Part shown: positions 61,468-64,000 of the stretch, piece after piece | Numbering within the stretch: the first letter of the stretch is position 1 | Layout of the letters: each line of letters begins with the position of its first letter | Assembly (NCBI RefSeq): GCF_001693755.1 | Contig: NZ_LYST01000034.1 | Span: 1-64,000, forward strand | Source: Gilliamella sp. wkB171 | GTDB taxonomy: Bacteria; Pseudomonadota; Gammaproteobacteria; Enterobacterales; Orbaceae | Direction of reading: 5' to 3' | Length of the DNA stretch: 64,000 nucleotides | Position numbers and translations under genes: made by a program | The notes under the pieces: generated by a model | Databases searched by the model: none | Told to the model about the DNA's origin: nothing | Seen by the model: the letters and a program-made list of their open reading frames with translations, nothing else

Positions 61468-61965
61468 TTATTCAAACATTTTAATCGCTTCACTTAACGT
61501 TACTTTTTTCAAAGAAGGGGTTGCTTGAAAATAGATATCCATATTGGGATAGCTGTTTTGTAAATCGATTAGCAAATCAAGTTGTTGTTTATTAATTGAT
61601 ACTTCTTTAATTATTGACGTTGCTCCCGGTACAAGTGGTAAACCTCCAATATTAAGATTGGTTATTGGCACGCCCGCTTTAATAATTTTATACATGACTT
61701 CAATATTTTTAGTAATCAAAATAACATTAAAATCATCATACTGGCGATCATTCCAATATCTTACTGCACCATCTTCTTTTAATACTCTTATTTTATGTCC
61801 TGTACTGGCACCAGCACCTAAAATAATATTTTTAGTAAACTCATCATTTGCAGAGTAATCATCAGCTACAAACAACGCATTTGCTCCGGCTGCTTTAGAA
61901 ACATTAGTGGCAACTTGACCATGAATAAGGCGACTATCTACGCGCGCTAAAACGACTTTTCCCAT
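61468..61965 (-). CDS. PTS mannose-family EIIB component
   Basis: 165 residues. ARVDSRLIHGQVATN with phosphorylated His at residue 15 is the EIIB-Man signature; NIGGLPLVPGATSI and the C-terminal QATPSLKKVTLSEAIKMF are typical. It transfers phosphate from IIA to the sugar during transport by IIC/IID. It lies between IIA and IID with short gaps. Confidence 0.92.
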   Translation of the reverse strand: MGKVVLARVDSRLIHGQVATNVSKAAGANALFVADDYSANDEFTKNIILGAGASTGHKIRVLKEDGAVRYWNDRQYDDFNVILITKNIEVMYKIIKAGVPITNLNIGGLPLVPGATSIIKEVSINKQQLDLLIDLQNSYPNMDIYFQATPSLKKVTLSEAIKMFE

Positions 61966-61990
61966 AATTTAACCTCTATATTTTTTAACT

Positions 61991-62851
61991 TTATAAAATG
62001 CCAATAGCTGCTAATACACCGAGTATTACTGTTAATCCAACTAATGCTTGAGTTACCTTTAATCCTTTCTTATAAAAATAGAAATATAATCCCATCACAA
62101 CCATAAGTGGCAAAACACCAGGCAAAATTTTGTCCAACGTGTCTTGGATCACAAAATCTTTGCCTGATAAAGTAAATTTTAAACTTGATGATACTTTAAT
62201 ATAACTAGCAGCTAAAATACCCATCATAAACAACCCTAAAATGGATAGTGCTTCAATAATCATCTGCATTTTATTACCAACAACTTCAGTTGCCGCATTT
62301 CGACCTAATTTAAAGCCTAACTGAGCAAAATAATACCCCACAAAAAGTTGATAGATAACAAAAGCAAAGAAAGGAAATAAAGCACCGATTGCTAGACCTT
62401 CTTGAGCCCAAGGTAGCGCAATGGCTATGAAGATATACTGAATGGTTCCTGAGTCAATCGCGTCACCAATTCCCGCTAAGGCCCCCATTAAACCCGCTTT
62501 GGTATTATAAAGTACATCATTATCAATACTGATCGATTTTTTCTGATAAACTTCATCAGCTCTTACAGATTCTAATGAAGCCATAATGCCTGAGATAGTG
62601 CCGCCTCCCCAGGTTATCTGAGTATTAAAAAACAGCAAATGTCTTTGGTAAGCAGCAGCTAACTCACTTTTTGATTTATATAATTTTTTAAGAATTGGCA
62701 TTAATCCCCACATTAAAGAAGCAGCTAGATAACGGTCAAATGAGTGTGGGATCTCATTAGCATAATACCACCGTAACCAAGCAAAAGTGATATCTCGTTT
62801 AGTAATTGCCTCTGGTTTTAGATCGATACTTTCTTGTACTATTTGTGTCAT
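61991..62851 (-). CDS. PTS mannose-family EIID component
   Basis: 286 residues from ATG 62851, which has GAGG upstream; ATG 62866 adds five residues and lacks a ribosome site. ITKRDITFAWLRWYYANEIP, MWGLMPILKKLY, GGGTISGIMASLE and GIGDAIDSGTIQYIF are EIID features, with membrane helices in the C-terminal part. It forms the membrane channel with IIC. Confidence 0.92.
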   Translation of the reverse strand: MTQIVQESIDLKPEAITKRDITFAWLRWYYANEIPHSFDRYLAASLMWGLMPILKKLYKSKSELAAAYQRHLLFFNTQITWGGGTISGIMASLESVRADEVYQKKSISIDNDVLYNTKAGLMGALAGIGDAIDSGTIQYIFIAIALPWAQEGLAIGALFPFFAFVIYQLFVGYYFAQLGFKLGRNAATEVVGNKMQMIIEALSILGLFMMGILAASYIKVSSSLKFTLSGKDFVIQDTLDKILPGVLPLMVVMGLYFYFYKKGLKVTQALVGLTVILGVLAAIGIL

Positions 62852-62894
62852 TATAAAATTCCTCATTCTAATCTATTAATCAAATAGTTACAGA

Positions 62895-63728
62895 TTAATA
62901 ATCATCATCATCAATTTGATTGTTATTATTTGAATTACTTCTTGGTTGATCTGCGACAGAATTAACTGCTTCACTTTTTGCTAGAACAAAAATAAATGCA
63001 ATGATAGCGCCAACAATCGCGTAAGTGACCATGGTGATATTAAGTGGTTTTGCCATTACAGCCATAAAATACGCAAGTAAGAAGAAAATAATGTAACTTT
63101 TTTTACCAATAACATAGATAGTTAATGCAATACCAACAGCAGCAAGTCCGCCACCAATAACATTAAGAATGTGGAAAACTAATCCCCCTGCATTTGTTTT
63201 AATAACATCCGCAATAATTGGTGCACCAAAATACAGTGCTACAAACATAAATGGGACAAAAAGAACAAAGCTACAAATTATTGGTAGTATGATGATTGAT
63301 AAAGTTAGACCAGAGCTATTTGCCTCTTGTGCATACTTTTCAGTTAATTTCATAATCATCGTATTAAAGAAAAATCTTAACTGATATAGGTAAGATCCCA
63401 ATAATCCAACAGGCACTGCAACAGCAACTGCGGCGGTTGGTTCCATTTTACCCAGTAAAGCGACAGGAACCGCAACGGCTGTTGCTATAGCGGGTTCTGA
63501 TGGCATTTGCCCGCCTGGTGAAAAAACGCCCATGTAGATTAGCTGAATAGCTGCTGTGGTTATCATGGCATTATGAATATCATTAAAGACAATACCGACA
63601 ATTAAACCCGTCATCATCGGTGTAAATCTGAGTGTCAAAGTTGCGCCACCTAGTCCGCGAGACATAACCATCGCAACCCATATTGAAATAATAGCGGCTT
63701 GTAGAAATGTAACATGCATATCTTGCAT
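62895..63728 (-). CDS. PTS mannose-family EIIC component
   Basis: 277 residues from ATG 63728, chosen because AAGGAG lies 7 bases upstream; the in-frame start at 63758 lacks one. About seven to eight membrane helices; LIYMGVFSPGGQMPSEPAIA is the EIIC-Man signature. The soluble tail is unusual: NSNNNNQIDDDDY. First gene of the IIC-IID-IIB-IIA order on the minus strand, downstream of a 2-hydroxyacid dehydrogenase gene that ends at 63779. Confidence 0.92.
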   Translation of the reverse strand: MQDMHVTFLQAAIISIWVAMVMSRGLGGATLTLRFTPMMTGLIVGIVFNDIHNAMITTAAIQLIYMGVFSPGGQMPSEPAIATAVAVPVALLGKMEPTAAVAVAVPVGLLGSYLYQLRFFFNTMIMKLTEKYAQEANSSGLTLSIIILPIICSFVLFVPFMFVALYFGAPIIADVIKTNAGGLVFHILNVIGGGLAAVGIALTIYVIGKKSYIIFFLLAYFMAVMAKPLNITMVTYAIVGAIIAFIFVLAKSEAVNSVADQPRSNSNNNNQIDDDDY

Positions 63729-63778
63729 ATCTAAACTCCTTGATATTGTTATTATCAATTAAACTTTAAAATAAACCC

Positions 63779-64000
63779 TTAAGAAACAACGGATTGCAAT
63801 TGTAATTTATTGACAAAATTTTCCACATCCTGCACACATTTTTCACCCATACCTTGTAAACATTCAATGGCATAAGCTGAAGTATGAGGTGTGACAAGCA
63901 CTTTTGGATGCTGGACTAAGGGATTATCGTTATATGAAGGTTCAACGTACATTACATCTGTTGCATGTCCTGCAACAATACCACTATCTAGGGCGTTAAT
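63779..64000 (-). CDS. D-2-hydroxyacid dehydrogenase family protein, C-terminal end (5' part outside window)
   Basis: The last 73 residues read INALDSGIVAGHATDVMYVE, NPLVQHPKVLVTPHTSAYAI and end QLQSVVS. The AL..G.vaG...DV...EP...NPL...P.V..TPH pattern is that of NAD-dependent D-isomer 2-hydroxyacid dehydrogenases (SerA/LdhA family), including the catalytic His in TPHTSA. Its stop lies 50 bases before the PTS IIC start, so it is probably the upstream member of the same operon and may act on the transported carbohydrate's breakdown products; substrate unknown. Confidence 0.8.
   Translation of the reverse strand: MNALDSGIVAGHATDVMYVEPSYNDNPLVQHPKVLVTPHTSAYAIECLQGMGEKCVQDVENFVNKLQLQSVVS

Overview
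The window is AT-rich chromosomal DNA from a gammaproteobacterium. Housekeeping genes and local gene orders match Enterobacterales-type genomes: ubiU-ubiV, csdA-csdE, a complete atp operon, prfB-lysS, upp-uraA, grcA beside ung, and dnaK-dnaJ beside satP. The low GC, a mannose-family PTS, polymorphic-toxin remains and anaerobic-growth genes (ubiUV, grcA) suggest a host-gut member of the Orbaceae (Gilliamella/Frischella-like). That assignment is an inference from style and gene content, not from a database match.

Layout. 1-3.8 kb: the 3' end of a contact-dependent inhibition (CDI) locus. It holds a CdiA C-terminus with a VENN motif and its immunity gene, then two orphan toxin/immunity cassettes, remnants of a SymE-like and an HTH gene, and another CdiA fragment. 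4.2-9.5 kb: a lipoprotein, ubiU/ubiV, csdA/csdE and dolP. 9.7-14.9 kb: a DUF1266 protein, a very long DjlB/DjlC-like J-domain membrane protein and its likely Hsp70 partner hscC. 15.1-20.0 kb: xseA, xthA, tyrA, glmM. 20.3-26.7 kb: atpBEFHAGDC without atpI. 26.8-31.0 kb: an accessory island with two paralogous secreted lectin-like proteins and a small protein that may carry a MutS-domain-I-like fold. 31.9-46.2 kb: recC, yjjV, a PanS-like transporter, mdtD, gloC, bioY with a BirA-type operator, a YiiX-like hydrolase, tRNA-Asn, a class I amidotransferase, a broken vanW, sodA, prfB with its programmed frameshift, lysS. 47.0-48.7 kb: a third lectin-like paralogue. 49-64 kb: uraA, upp, a DUF805 protein, gntR, ung, grcA, a DUF695-like protein, dnaJ, dnaK, satP, a degenerate M28-like membrane protein, PTS IIA-IIB-IID-IIC and the end of a 2-hydroxyacid dehydrogenase.

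The most interesting signal is the family of three secreted proteins (27331-28641, 29383-30840, 46982-48328, all minus). Each lacks a usable in-frame start codon. In each, the open frame continues upstream, without any ATG, GTG or TTG beyond the listed TTG, into a tandem heptanucleotide repeat: CCCGATG as written on the plus strand for two of them, an unrelated TGGTGTC heptamer for the third. A candidate ATG lies just upstream of every array. Because 7 is not a multiple of 3, gain or loss of a unit would switch translation. By coordinate arithmetic all three are out of frame with that ATG by the same amount, so all would be OFF in the sequenced clone, and one extra unit would turn each ON. Paralogues A and B also share a duplicated leader with a conserved 15-codon upstream reading frame. 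I read this as a phase-variable surface or secreted lectin-like system. The third copy also has a near-consensus sigma-70 promoter overlapping the candidate start, so a transcriptional mechanism is a live alternative there.
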